DNA of 39,128 bases. Source: an uncultured Bacteroidota bacterium. Its GTDB lineage: Bacteria; Bacteroidota; Bacteroidia; Flavobacteriales; Flavobacteriaceae. The stretch is taken from assembly GCA_902525795.1 (NCBI GenBank), contig CABZIT010000008.1:1-39128 (forward strand), in the 5' to 3' direction. Of this stretch, positions 1-7,694 are shown in pieces. The notes below the pieces were generated by a model that searched no databases, was not told the DNA's origin, and saw only the letters and a program-made list of their open reading frames with translations. Numbering within the stretch: the stretch's first letter is position 1; each line of letters opens with the position of its first letter. The translations under genes and the position numbers were made by a program.

Positions 1-1
1 C

Positions 2-817
2 ACAGGTAAAATAGCTCCTGGACAAGGATTTTTTGTAGCAGCAAGAAGCTCTAGCTCTGCCAATATTACATTCAAAGAAGCCATGCAGACCACTTCAACA
101 GGGGATGACTTTTTTGAAGGGGATATTTTTCAATTCAATGAAGTAGAACTAAGGCTGTCCAATGGGGACAATTATGTAGGGAAAACAAATATTTTCTTCA
201 TTGAAGGTCTTTCCAATGGATTAGACATGGGTTGGGATGCAGGAAGTTACAGCCAAAATGCAAGTATCATGTCTCGGATGATAGAAGAAGATGAAGGGCA
301 TGGAATGGCTATTAATACTATGGGTCTTGATGCTATGGAAAATGCAGTTATTCCTCTTGTGATTAATCAGCCTGCCGGTCAGGAGTTTATAGTAAGTTTA
401 TTTACTGCTACAATTCCCAATACAAATGTATATTTAGAAGACAATGTATTGGGCACTTTCACCAATCTATATCAGCAAGATTATACACATACTTCAGATG
501 TAGATCTGAGTGGAGTAGGAAGATTCTTTATTCACATGACGGAAGGTACCATGAGTAATAACGAATATTCAACCAATTTATTAAATGTATTTAAACAATT
601 GGATGCAGATTATATCACTGTGGAAGGATTAGCTTCTCAATCCAATGAAACGAAAGTAAGTTTGTATGATATTCTTGGTAAAAATATAATCAACCAAACG
701 CTCGATAATAATACAAATACCCAGACCATTTCAACTGCTGGCTTGCAGCCAGGAATTTATATCATTCAACTAAAGTCTGGAAAAAATGATTTAAAAAAGA
801 AATTAATTATTCATTAA
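2..817 (+). CDS. C-terminal part of a T9SS-secreted protein (5' end outside window)
   Basis: The frame is open from the first bases of the window, so the gene starts upstream; the ATG at 83 is internal. The first readable residues (TGKIAPGQGFFVAA) are of a kind common just before the tail of Bacteroidetes surface proteins. The last about 65 residues (VSLYDILGK...GLQPGIYIIQLKSG...KKKLIIH) form a type A T9SS C-terminal sorting domain, which directs export across the outer membrane and is normally removed afterwards. The upstream catalytic or binding domain cannot be seen, so no function is assigned. The gene converges on the aminopeptidase gene and their 3' ends overlap by 15 bp. Confidence 0.85.
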   Translation, partial: TGKIAPGQGFFVAARSSSSANITFKEAMQTTSTGDDFFEGDIFQFNEVELRLSNGDNYVGKTNIFFIEGLSNGLDMGWDAGSYSQNASIMSRMIEEDEGHGMAINTMGLDAMENAVIPLVINQPAGQEFIVSLFTATIPNTNVYLEDNVLGTFTNLYQQDYTHTSDVDLSGVGRFFIHMTEGTMSNNEYSTNLLNVFKQLDADYITVEGLASQSNETKVSLYDILGKNIINQTLDNNTNTQTISTAGLQPGIYIIQLKSGKNDLKKKLIIH

Positions 818-2095
818 TTCTTCAATTTCTTCAATTTCAATAGGAATATTATTCATTAAGTTTAAAGGTTCGCCCTTGGCTTGAATCACTATGTCATCTT
901 CTAGTCTTATACCAAAACCTTCATCCGGCAAGTAGATGCCTGGCTCAACGGTAAATACCATATTTTCTTGCATAGGGTTTTCTAATAGTCCATAATCGTG
1001 AGTATCTAAACCTAAATGGTGGGAAGTGCCGTGCATAAAATATTTTTTGTATGCTGGTTTATCTTCTGTTTCATTTTGAATATCAGCTTTGTCCAGTAAA
1101 CCCAGACCAAGTAATTCAGAGGTCATCAGCTTACCAACTTCAACGTGATATTCTTTCCAATCAGCACCAGGAATTAGCATTTTTGTTGCTCCTTTTTTAA
1201 CTCGCAGCACAGCATTATAAATGTCTTTTTGTCTTTTGTTGTAGCGTCCTGAAACTGGAATGGTTCTAGTCATATCACTAGAATAATTTGCGTATTCAGC
1301 GCCAACATCCATCAGAATTAATTCGCCATTTTTACATTGTTTGTTATTTTGTGTATAATGGAGAATATTGGCATTATTACCTGATGCAATAATTGGTGAA
1401 TATGCGAATTTTTTGGATCTATTTTTTAAAAATTCATGAATAAATTCTGCCTCAATTTCATATTCCCACACACCATCTTTTACAAAATTTAAAACTCTTC
1501 TAAATCCTTTGTTCGTAATGTTACAAGCTGTTTGAATGAGTTCTAGTTCAATGTTTTCCTTGACGGACCTAAGTTGTTGCAATACAGGATTACTTCTATC
1601 TTTTTTAATTTTAGGAAATTTATTTTCCAACCATTTATTAAATCTTTCTTCTCGGGTTTCAACTTCTACATTTGCTCTGTAATGTTCATTATGATTATAG
1701 TATATGTTTTCACAATGCATTACCACTTTATCAATAACTTTTTCCATTTCATTGATCCAGAATACTGATTTAATTCCACTGGTTTCAAAAGCTTGTTGCT
1801 TAGTTAACTTTTCCCCTTCCCAAATTGCAATATGTTCATTGGTCTCTTTTAAAAAAAGCACCTCACGATGCTTAGGATCGCTTGCATTTGGGCAAAGCAT
1901 TAGTACACTTTCCTCTTGATCAACACCTGAAAGATAAAAAATGTCACGATGCTGCTCAAATGGAAGTGTAGAATCTGCACTAATGGGATAGATATCATTG
2001 GAGTTGAAGAAAGCCACACTATTTGGCTTCATCATTTCAATAAACTTCTTCCTATTCAGAATAAATAAACTTGAGTCAATTTTGTGATATTTCAT
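803..2095 (-). CDS. pepP: Aminopeptidase P (Xaa-Pro aminopeptidase, peptidase M24B)
   Basis: A 430-residue cytosolic metallopeptidase expected to remove an N-terminal residue preceding proline. An N-terminal aminopeptidase P domain (about 1-140) is followed by the pita-bread M24 domain (about 175-425). All five expected metal ligands are visible: D263 (LMDVGAEY), D274 (SSDMTRT), H359 (HGTSHHLGLDTHD), E384 (VEPGIY) and E399 (RLEDD). Length is normal for the family. A TAnnTTTG element on the minus strand (2120-2127) lies 24 bp before the start codon. The gene is divergent from sdhC with a 93-bp spacer. Confidence 0.93.
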   Translation of the reverse strand: MKYHKIDSSLFILNRKKFIEMMKPNSVAFFNSNDIYPISADSTLPFEQHRDIFYLSGVDQEESVLMLCPNASDPKHREVLFLKETNEHIAIWEGEKLTKQQAFETSGIKSVFWINEMEKVIDKVVMHCENIYYNHNEHYRANVEVETREERFNKWLENKFPKIKKDRSNPVLQQLRSVKENIELELIQTACNITNKGFRRVLNFVKDGVWEYEIEAEFIHEFLKNRSKKFAYSPIIASGNNANILHYTQNNKQCKNGELILMDVGAEYANYSSDMTRTIPVSGRYNKRQKDIYNAVLRVKKGATKMLIPGADWKEYHVEVGKLMTSELLGLGLLDKADIQNETEDKPAYKKYFMHGTSHHLGLDTHDYGLLENPMQENMVFTVEPGIYLPDEGFGIRLEDDIVIQAKGEPLNLMNNIPIEIEEIEELMNN

Positions 2096-2119
2096 CTACC
2101 ATTAAATTTTATTGCTTAA

Positions 2120-2127
2120 CAAATTTA
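2120..2127 (-). promoter_or_regulatory. Putative -7 promoter element of pepP
   Basis: On the minus strand the sequence reads TAAATTTG, matching the Bacteroidetes -7 consensus TAnnTTTG. It lies 24 bp upstream of the pepP ATG. No convincing upstream TTTG is seen at the usual distance, so confidence is modest. Confidence 0.4.
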
Positions 2128-2152
2128 ACATAACTATTTTAAGTATTAATTG

Positions 2153-2184
2153 TTTGCCTAAGAATCTTATCGTTCTTAAATTTG
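2153..2184 (+). promoter_or_regulatory. Putative sdhC promoter
   Basis: TTTG at 2153-2156 is followed after 20 bp by TAAATTTG at 2177-2184, a good match to the Bacteroidetes -33/-7 consensus. The -7 element ends only 4 bp before the sdhC ATG, so transcription should start at or next to the start codon, giving a leaderless or nearly leaderless mRNA. Confidence 0.65.
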
Positions 2185-2188
2185 TATA

Positions 2189-2851
2189 ATGAAAAATTTT
2201 ATTACCACATCTATCGGAAAAAAATTTGCAATGGCTCTTTCTGCAATTTTTTTAATGGTATTTCTCTTGCAACATTTTCTAATAAATATAACGTCTGTTT
2301 TTAGTGCGGATATTTTTAATTTTCTTTCCCATTTCATGGGGACCAACCCGCTTGTTCAGTTCATTCTACAGCCAATATTAATCGCTGGTGTGATATTTCA
2401 TTTTGTAATGGGATTTTATCTTGAATTTCAAAACAGAAAAGCAACTAAATACGAGTATCACAAGGTAAGAGGTGGAGCAAATTCTACGTGGATGAGTAGA
2501 AATATGATTTGGAGCGGTCTCGTAATTCTTTCTTTTTTAATTCTTCATTTTATTGACTTTTGGTTCCCTGAAATGAATCATAAATATGTTGAATTTCTTC
2601 CTGAAGATCCAAATAGGTATTATGATGAATTAGTAGAAAAATTCGAAAGTCCAGTAAGGGTTCTATTCTATTGTGTTTCTTTCGTGTTGCTTTCCTTACA
2701 TTTACTGCATGGTTTTTCTTCATCACTTAAATCCATGGGGACTAATAAAACTTATGTTTCAACTGTTAAAAATCTTAGTAATTTTTATGCTATTGGTATT
2801 CCTGCCGGTTTTTGTTTCATTGCTGTTTTCCATTTACTGTCCCACTTATAA
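2189..2851 (+). CDS. sdhC: Succinate dehydrogenase cytochrome b558 subunit
   Basis: A 220-residue integral membrane protein with about five hydrophobic helices and conserved histidines suited to haem ligation (for example H29 in LLQHF, and the VIFHF and LILHF helices). This is the single fused membrane anchor of the B-type SDH/fumarate reductase found in Bacteroidetes. It anchors the SdhAB catalytic subunits and passes electrons between succinate oxidation and menaquinone. It is first in the sdhCAB order. The 105-bp gap to sdhA is longer than expected for such an operon and holds a tandem repeat and a second promoter-like element. Confidence 0.92.
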   Translation: MKNFITTSIGKKFAMALSAIFLMVFLLQHFLINITSVFSADIFNFLSHFMGTNPLVQFILQPILIAGVIFHFVMGFYLEFQNRKATKYEYHKVRGGANSTWMSRNMIWSGLVILSFLILHFIDFWFPEMNHKYVEFLPEDPNRYYDELVEKFESPVRVLFYCVSFVLLSLHLLHGFSSSLKSMGTNKTYVSTVKNLSNFYAIGIPAGFCFIAVFHLLSHL

Positions 2852-2872
2852 CTGATTAAATGATTGAAAAAT

Positions 2873-2896
2873 AACGTGTTACAAAACGTGTTACAA
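2873..2896 (+). repeat. Perfect tandem duplication of a 12-bp unit (aacgtgttacaa x2)
   Basis: Two adjacent identical copies of aacgtgttacaa occupy 2873-2884 and 2885-2896, in the sdhC-sdhA gap. They sit about 60 bp before the recombinase-like reading frame that is fused to sdhA. Phased direct repeats next to an integrase gene would fit arm-type binding sites or an operator; that role is inference. Confidence 0.75.
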
Positions 2897-2915
2897 TTTT
2901 ATATCAATTATTATG

Positions 2916-2942
2916 TTTGCTTTTAAATATTCTTTATTTTTG
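2916..2942 (+). promoter_or_regulatory. Promoter-like element inside the sdh operon
   Basis: TATTTTTG at 2935-2942 matches TAnnTTTG, with TTTG at 2916-2919. The 15-bp spacing is shorter than the usual 19 or so. It ends 14 bp before the ATG at 2957. It may be the promoter of a former integrase gene, now able to transcribe sdhA and sdhB independently of sdhC. Confidence 0.4.
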
Positions 2943-2956
2943 TATAAAATTTAGAA

Positions 2957-3235
2957 ATGTCAAAAAAGAAGTTAACCTTTTCTTTAAATTACAGAAAACC
3001 TAAGTCACAGTACAAAGACTCTGATGAGTTAATGATATGTATCCGCTATTATCATAAGTGTAGCAATACGGACAAAACCAAAATTATTAAAAAAAGTACC
3101 GGTGTTAAATGCATGCTTAAAGATTGGAATACGGACTGGCATAAAAGTAACGATCGCGCCCCTGTAAAATCTACTGATCCAAATGCCAAGAAAAAAAATA
3201 AAATTTTAAAAGAAAAGGTAAAAAGTTTTGATATT
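2957..3235 (+). mobile_element. Remnant of a tyrosine recombinase: arm DNA-binding domain fused in frame to sdhA
   Basis: Residues 1 to about 93 of the sdhA reading frame do not belong to the SDH flavoprotein family. Their layout is that of the N-terminal arm-type DNA-binding domain of Bacteroidetes integrases: basic start, a strand like [11 protein letters not shown], then [11 protein letters not shown], the signature LKDWN, and a polar stretch ending [15 protein letters not shown]. The core-binding and catalytic domains of a recombinase (R...HxxR...Y) are absent from the window, so this is only a fragment. The frame runs without a stop into SdhA. The family call rests on pattern recognition and needs a profile search. 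Confidence 0.65.
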
Positions 3236-5272
3236 GATGAGCTTTACAGCTCTGTAAAAAATGATTCATTTTCACCATATTTAAATTCTAAGATTCCTTT
3301 TGGTGACATAGAAAAAAAGTGGACCAATCATAAAAATACTATTGATCTTGTAAGTCCTGCAAATAAAAGAAATATTGATATTATCGTTGTAGGTACAGGG
3401 CTTGCTGGAGGATCAGCCGCCGCTACTTTGGCTGAACTTGGGTACAATGTTAAAGCTTTTTGTTTTCAAGACTCGCCAAGACGAGCGCACTCCATCGCTG
3501 CGCAGGGCGGGATCAATGCAGCAAAAAATTACCAAGGTGATGGAGATTCTGTTTATCGACTGTTTTATGATACAGTAAAAGGTGGAGACTACCGATCAAG
3601 AGAAGAAAATGTTTACAGACTTGCTGAAGTTTCTGCAAATATTATTGATCAGTGCGTGGCACAAGGAGTTCCCTTTGCTAGAGATTATGGTGGTTTACTG
3701 GATAATCGATCTTTTGGAGGTGTATTGGTTTCTAGAACTTTTTATGCCAAGGGACAAACAGGGCAACAATTATTACTTGGAGCTTATTCGGCAATGAATA
3801 GACAAATCGCTAGGGGAAAAATTAAAATGTATAACCGTCATGAGATGTTAGACATTGTTAAAGTAGATGGTAAAGCAAGAGGAATCATTACTAGAAACTT
3901 AGTGAATGGAGAAATTGAAAGACATTCTGCTCATGCTGTCGTACTGGCAAGTGGTGGGTATGGAAATGTATTTTATTTATCTACTAATGCAATGGGTAGT
4001 AATGTAACAGCTGCATGGAAAGCACATAAAAGAGGAGCCTTCTTTGCTAATCCTTGCTTTACACAGATTCATCCTACTTGTATTCCTGTTTCGGGAGATC
4101 ACCAATCCAAGTTAACGCTAATGTCAGAGTCTTTGAGAAATGATGGTAGAATTTGGGTTCCAAAAAAATCAGAAGACGCTAAAAATGTCAGGTCTGGAAA
4201 ATTAAAACCCACGGAAATTGCTGAGAATGATAGAGATTACTTTTTAGAGAGAAGATATCCCGCATTTGGGAACCTTGTTCCAAGAGATGTAGCCTCTAGA
4301 GCGGCTAAGGAAAGATGCGATGCAGGATTTGGAGTTAATAAAACAGGGGAAGCTGTTTATTTGGATTTTGCTTCATCAATTATTAGATATGGAAAAGAAC
4401 AGGCTTTAGTGAATGGACAGGACGAAAACAATGTGGAGTTGGTACAAAAACTGGGTAAAGAAATAATAAAGAAAAAATACGGCAACCTATTTCAGATGTA
4501 TGAAAAAATTGTGGATCAGAACCCATATGAAACTCCCATGATGATCTATCCTGCCGTACACTATACTATGGGTGGTATTTGGGTAGACTATAATTTAATG
4601 ACCACTGTTCCTGGTTTGTATGCCATTGGAGAGGCAAATTTTTCTGACCATGGAGCAAATAGATTAGGCGCATCTGCACTTATGCAAGGTCTGGCAGATG
4701 GTTACTTTGTATTGCCCTACACAATTGGGGATTACTTATCTAAAGAAATTTCCACGGGACCAATTCCCAATGACACGGAGGAGTTCATAAAAGCGGAGAA
4801 AGAAGCTAAAGAAAAAATTAATCTTTTTATAAATAATAAAGGTTCCAAAAGGGTAGATTATTTTCACAAAAAACTAGGAAAGATAATGTGGAATAAGTGT
4901 GGAATGGCTAGAAATAAAAAAGACCTTGAATCAGCAATAAAAGAAATTTCAGCATTGAGAAAAGATTTTTGGAAAAATGTTAAAGTTCCTGGATCTCAAG
5001 ATGAGTTTAATGAAGAGCTTGCTAAAGCTGGAAGAGTTGCTGACTTTTTGGAATTAGGAGAGTTATTTGCAAAAGATGCATTGGATAGAGAAGAATCTTG
5101 TGGAGGCCATTTCAGGGAGGAACATCAAACTAAAGAGGGTGAAGCCACACGTAAAAAAGAATTTCAATTTGTATCAGCTTGGGAATATGTTGGTGAGCCA
5201 AAAAATGCAATTTTACACAAAGAGGAATTGAAATATAAAAATATCGAAGTAAAAGAAAGAAGCTATAAATAA
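2957..5272 (+). CDS. sdhA: Succinate dehydrogenase/fumarate reductase flavoprotein subunit with foreign N-terminal extension
   Basis: Oxidises succinate to fumarate using covalently bound FAD, at the membrane with SdhB and SdhC. The SdhA-like part starts near residue 109 ([14 protein letters not shown]). It shows the FAD dinucleotide motif [12 protein letters not shown] (about 144-155), the FAD-linking region [11 protein letters not shown], the catalytic-arginine region [11 protein letters not shown], and HYTMGG and RLGASAL near the C-terminus, ending KERSYK. Total length is 771 residues, about 100 more than usual. Candidate ATGs are 2957, 3032 and 3113; no ATG, GTG or TTG lies in frame between codon 53 and the native N-terminus. 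Any product therefore carries at least 56 extra residues, which resemble an integrase arm domain. sdhB follows 5 bp downstream. Confidence 0.9.
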   Translation: MSKKKLTFSLNYRKPKSQYKDSDELMICIRYYHKCSNTDKTKIIKKSTGVKCMLKDWNTDWHKSNDRAPVKSTDPNAKKKNKILKEKVKSFDIDELYSSVKNDSFSPYLNSKIPFGDIEKKWTNHKNTIDLVSPANKRNIDIIVVGTGLAGGSAAATLAELGYNVKAFCFQDSPRRAHSIAAQGGINAAKNYQGDGDSVYRLFYDTVKGGDYRSREENVYRLAEVSANIIDQCVAQGVPFARDYGGLLDNRSFGGVLVSRTFYAKGQTGQQLLLGAYSAMNRQIARGKIKMYNRHEMLDIVKVDGKARGIITRNLVNGEIERHSAHAVVLASGGYGNVFYLSTNAMGSNVTAAWKAHKRGAFFANPCFTQIHPTCIPVSGDHQSKLTLMSESLRNDGRIWVPKKSEDAKNVRSGKLKPTEIAENDRDYFLERRYPAFGNLVPRDVASRAAKERCDAGFGVNKTGEAVYLDFASSIIRYGKEQALVNGQDENNVELVQKLGKEIIKKKYGNLFQMYEKIVDQNPYETPMMIYPAVHYTMGGIWVDYNLMTTVPGLYAIGEANFSDHGANRLGASALMQGLADGYFVLPYTIGDYLSKEISTGPIPNDTEEFIKAEKEAKEKINLFINNKGSKRVDYFHKKLGKIMWNKCGMARNKKDLESAIKEISALRKDFWKNVKVPGSQDEFNEELAKAGRVADFLELGELFAKDALDREESCGGHFREEHQTKEGEATRKKEFQFVSAWEYVGEPKNAILHKEELKYKNIEVKERSYK

Positions 5273-5277
5273 TATTA

Positions 5278-6021
5278 ATGAGACTTACATTAAAAATTTG
5301 GAGACAGAAAAATTCTGAAACAAAGGGAAAAATTGAATCATACGATATCGATGAGATATCACCCGATATGTCTTTTTTAGAAATGTTGGATGTGTTGAAT
5401 GCAAAACTTATCAATGAAGATCAAGAACCCGTATCTTTCGATCATGATTGTAGGGAGGGAATTTGTGGCTCATGTTCTTTATTTATTAATGGTCGTGCAC
5501 ATGGTCCAGACAGAAGAATAACCACTTGTCAACTTCACATGCGAAAATTTAAAGACGGGGATACTATATATATTGAACCATTTCGTGCAAAAGCATTTCC
5601 CGTGATCAAAGATTTAGTTGTTGATCGTAGTGCATTTGATAGAATTCAACATGCTGGTGGATATATTTCAATTAATACATCTGGAAATACACAAGATGCA
5701 AATGCAACGCCTGTAAACAAAGAGGATGCTGATGCTGCTTTCGATGCTGCAACTTGTATTGGTTGCGGAGCTTGTGTGGCAAGCTGTAAAAATTCATCTG
5801 CCATGCTATTTGTTGGGGCCAAAGTTTCTCAGTACTCATTATTACCACAAGGTCAAACAGAAGCTTCAAGAAGAGTCATTAATATGGTAAATCAAATGGA
5901 TTTAGAGGGCTTTGGTAATTGCTCAAATACGGGTGCTTGTGAGGTGGAATGTCCAAAAGGAATATCGCTTGATAATATTGCAAGGATGAATAGAGAACTA
6001 GTTAAAGCATCCTTTAAATAA
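5278..6021 (+). CDS. sdhB: Succinate dehydrogenase iron-sulfur subunit
   Basis: A 247-residue electron-transfer subunit between the flavin of SdhA and the quinone site at SdhC. The N-terminal ferredoxin domain carries C58, C63, C66 and C84 for the [2Fe-2S] cluster. The C-terminal domain carries C160, C163, C166 and C170, plus C215, C221 and C225, for the [4Fe-4S] and [3Fe-4S] clusters. All ligands are present, so the enzyme looks intact despite the SdhA extension. It is co-transcribed with sdhA. Its stop lies 1 bp from the stop of the converging lipoprotein gene, with no visible terminator. Confidence 0.95.
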   Translation: MRLTLKIWRQKNSETKGKIESYDIDEISPDMSFLEMLDVLNAKLINEDQEPVSFDHDCREGICGSCSLFINGRAHGPDRRITTCQLHMRKFKDGDTIYIEPFRAKAFPVIKDLVVDRSAFDRIQHAGGYISINTSGNTQDANATPVNKEDADAAFDAATCIGCGACVASCKNSSAMLFVGAKVSQYSLLPQGQTEASRRVINMVNQMDLEGFGNCSNTGACEVECPKGISLDNIARMNRELVKASFK

Positions 6022-6022
6022 A

Positions 6023-7621
6023 CTATTCATTAAGAATAAATTCTTGTACTAAATCCCAACCAGCTCTAATATCAATTATCTCAGGAAAATAAGTTACTTT
6101 TTCTGGCATAATTCGATTTAAAAAATTCCCTGTATCATATTTCCCATTATTATTTTTATCAAATATGATTCTTACATAGTATTTTCCAGCTTCGATATTT
6201 TCAAAACTTAATTCATTTCCAAAATCTGTAATTTTCTCATATTTAATCTTATTATCTGAGTTAACAAGTTGTATTATTTTCGCAGAGTTTTTTCCAATTA
6301 TTTTTAAAAATAAATTACCATAATCATCAAATGTTTTTGTTTTTAATTTAAATGATAAGCTGTCATTTTGATTTTCAAAAATATCCTCAATTGATCCCGG
6401 TAAAAAATTTAAAATGTAGTTTTCATTTTGTGTCTTTTCAAACAGAAAATCAATTTTATTGTTAATACTATCCAGCTTTAGTACGTAGTCTGTTACGGAA
6501 GAATCTTTATCAATTATTTGTATTTTATTTTTATTGATTGAACTAATTGGGGTATTTATCTCTAAAGAAAAATCTTCATAAAATTTAATAACATTCGTTG
6601 GACTAGGTTTTATGACTAATGAGTCTTTTTTCTTTTTAAAAATTTTTAAATTAAACGTATCTGAAACAAATTCATTAGATATTGCAAGCTTAAGTGAATC
6701 AATTTCATTCTTTGTTTTGAACCAATATATGAGTGAGTCACTTTTTATATCTTTAGTAATCCTTGACTCAATTTCATTTTGTCTTGCTTCTAGTAATTCT
6801 ATTTTTAAATTTTCATCACCTTCATTTCCTATAATAAAAGAATTTAAAGAGTTTTGCCTTGGTCTAGTTATTTTATTTGCAACCTTTTCTTTAAAAACTT
6901 TTAAATTAATTACGGAGTCCTTTGGCAACTCTAAATAACTATCGTGAAAACCAATTTTATCTGAATCGGACTGAAAAATATAATCTTTATTTTCCTCCTC
7001 CAAAGCTATCACCAAGTAATTACCGGTTTTTAAGTTTTTAAGCTTATACGAAGATGTGGAATCAACCACTTTTGCAACATATTTTGGTTTGGTATTATAT
7101 ATAGTTGAGTCTGTAAAAGTAGAATCAATTTCAAAAAGAAGAACATTAATATTTTCACTAATTTCCCGATTAAATGCATCAGAGATAGTCCCCTTTACAT
7201 TTAAGGAATCAATAAATTTTCCAGTTGAAAAAACATATCTAAAATCACTAAGTTTATTTCCCTCGTTGTTATCCACTATACTTTCCCCAAAATTAAAACT
7301 GTAAGTGGTATTTTCTAAAAGCGAATCCATTTTGGTAATAGATAGCACTTTATTTGCAGATCCAACAGGTGAAATTTGAGGAGTTGGATCAATTGGTGGA
7401 GAAATAATTAGTTCATTGTCCAGATTTCTAATTTTTATAAATTCGTCAAATACTATTTCAATAGATTCTGAATTAAAATTTGTAGAAAAGTTTTCAGGCG
7501 ATGATTTTACAATTTTTGGAGGATCTACATCAATTTCACCACCACTGGGGTTTCCACGGTTTGCACAGGAACAAATAAATAAAATCGAAATCGATATTTT
7601 AACCAGGTTTCTAATCATCAT
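6023..7621 (-). CDS. Ig-like domain lipoprotein of unknown role
   Basis: A 532-residue predicted lipoprotein. The signal peptide ends in a lipobox at LFICSC, followed by ANRGNPSGG. Residues about 33-130 (DPPKIVKSSPEN..., VFDEFIKI, ...FSFGESIVDNN-like pattern, YVFSTG) have the form of a bacterial Ig-like (Big_5/SbsA-type) domain. The rest is acidic, Ser/Asn-rich and probably beta-rich, with a C-terminal KNNNGKYDTGNF segment resembling a calcium-binding or prealbumin-like loop. Many Bacteroidetes genomes carry one such CANRG lipoprotein; its function is not known to me. ATG codons occur at residues 1 and 2, and either could be the start. The gene is divergent from glyS. Confidence 0.7.
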   Translation of the reverse strand: MMIRNLVKISISILFICSCANRGNPSGGEIDVDPPKIVKSSPENFSTNFNSESIEIVFDEFIKIRNLDNELIISPPIDPTPQISPVGSANKVLSITKMDSLLENTTYSFNFGESIVDNNEGNKLSDFRYVFSTGKFIDSLNVKGTISDAFNREISENINVLLFEIDSTFTDSTIYNTKPKYVAKVVDSTSSYKLKNLKTGNYLVIALEEENKDYIFQSDSDKIGFHDSYLELPKDSVINLKVFKEKVANKITRPRQNSLNSFIIGNEGDENLKIELLEARQNEIESRITKDIKSDSLIYWFKTKNEIDSLKLAISNEFVSDTFNLKIFKKKKDSLVIKPSPTNVIKFYEDFSLEINTPISSINKNKIQIIDKDSSVTDYVLKLDSINNKIDFLFEKTQNENYILNFLPGSIEDIFENQNDSLSFKLKTKTFDDYGNLFLKIIGKNSAKIIQLVNSDNKIKYEKITDFGNELSFENIEAGKYYVRIIFDKNNNGKYDTGNFLNRIMPEKVTYFPEIIDIRAGWDLVQEFILNE

Positions 7622-7682
7622 TTAGTATCACAAAGAAAAGCATTATTTTAAAAAAAGAACACTTTTAGTGAATTCCGTTTGC

Positions 7683-7690
7683 TATTTTTG
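7683..7690 (+). promoter_or_regulatory. Putative -7 promoter element of glyS
   Basis: TATTTTTG matches TAnnTTTG and ends 4 bp before the ATG at 7695, the same spacing as at sdhC. A weak TTTTAG at 7664-7669 stands in for the -33 element. This placement argues that the GTG at 7668 is not the start codon, because it would lie upstream of the transcription start. Confidence 0.55.
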
Positions 7691-7694
7691 TTAT

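Noticed and set aside
5130-5414. 94-codon open frame on the minus strand across the sdhA-sdhB junction
   Set aside because: Lies opposite two certain genes, has no promoter or recognisable domain, and its composition is the mirror of the SDH coding sequence.
6612-7304. Plus-strand open frames inside the Ig-like lipoprotein gene
   Set aside because: They are antisense shadows; the minus-strand frame has a lipobox and an Ig-like domain that explain the region.
7668-7694. N-terminal extension of glycyl-tRNA synthetase from a GTG start
   Set aside because: A TAnnTTTG promoter element lies within it, and the sequence MNSVCYFCY has no family support.
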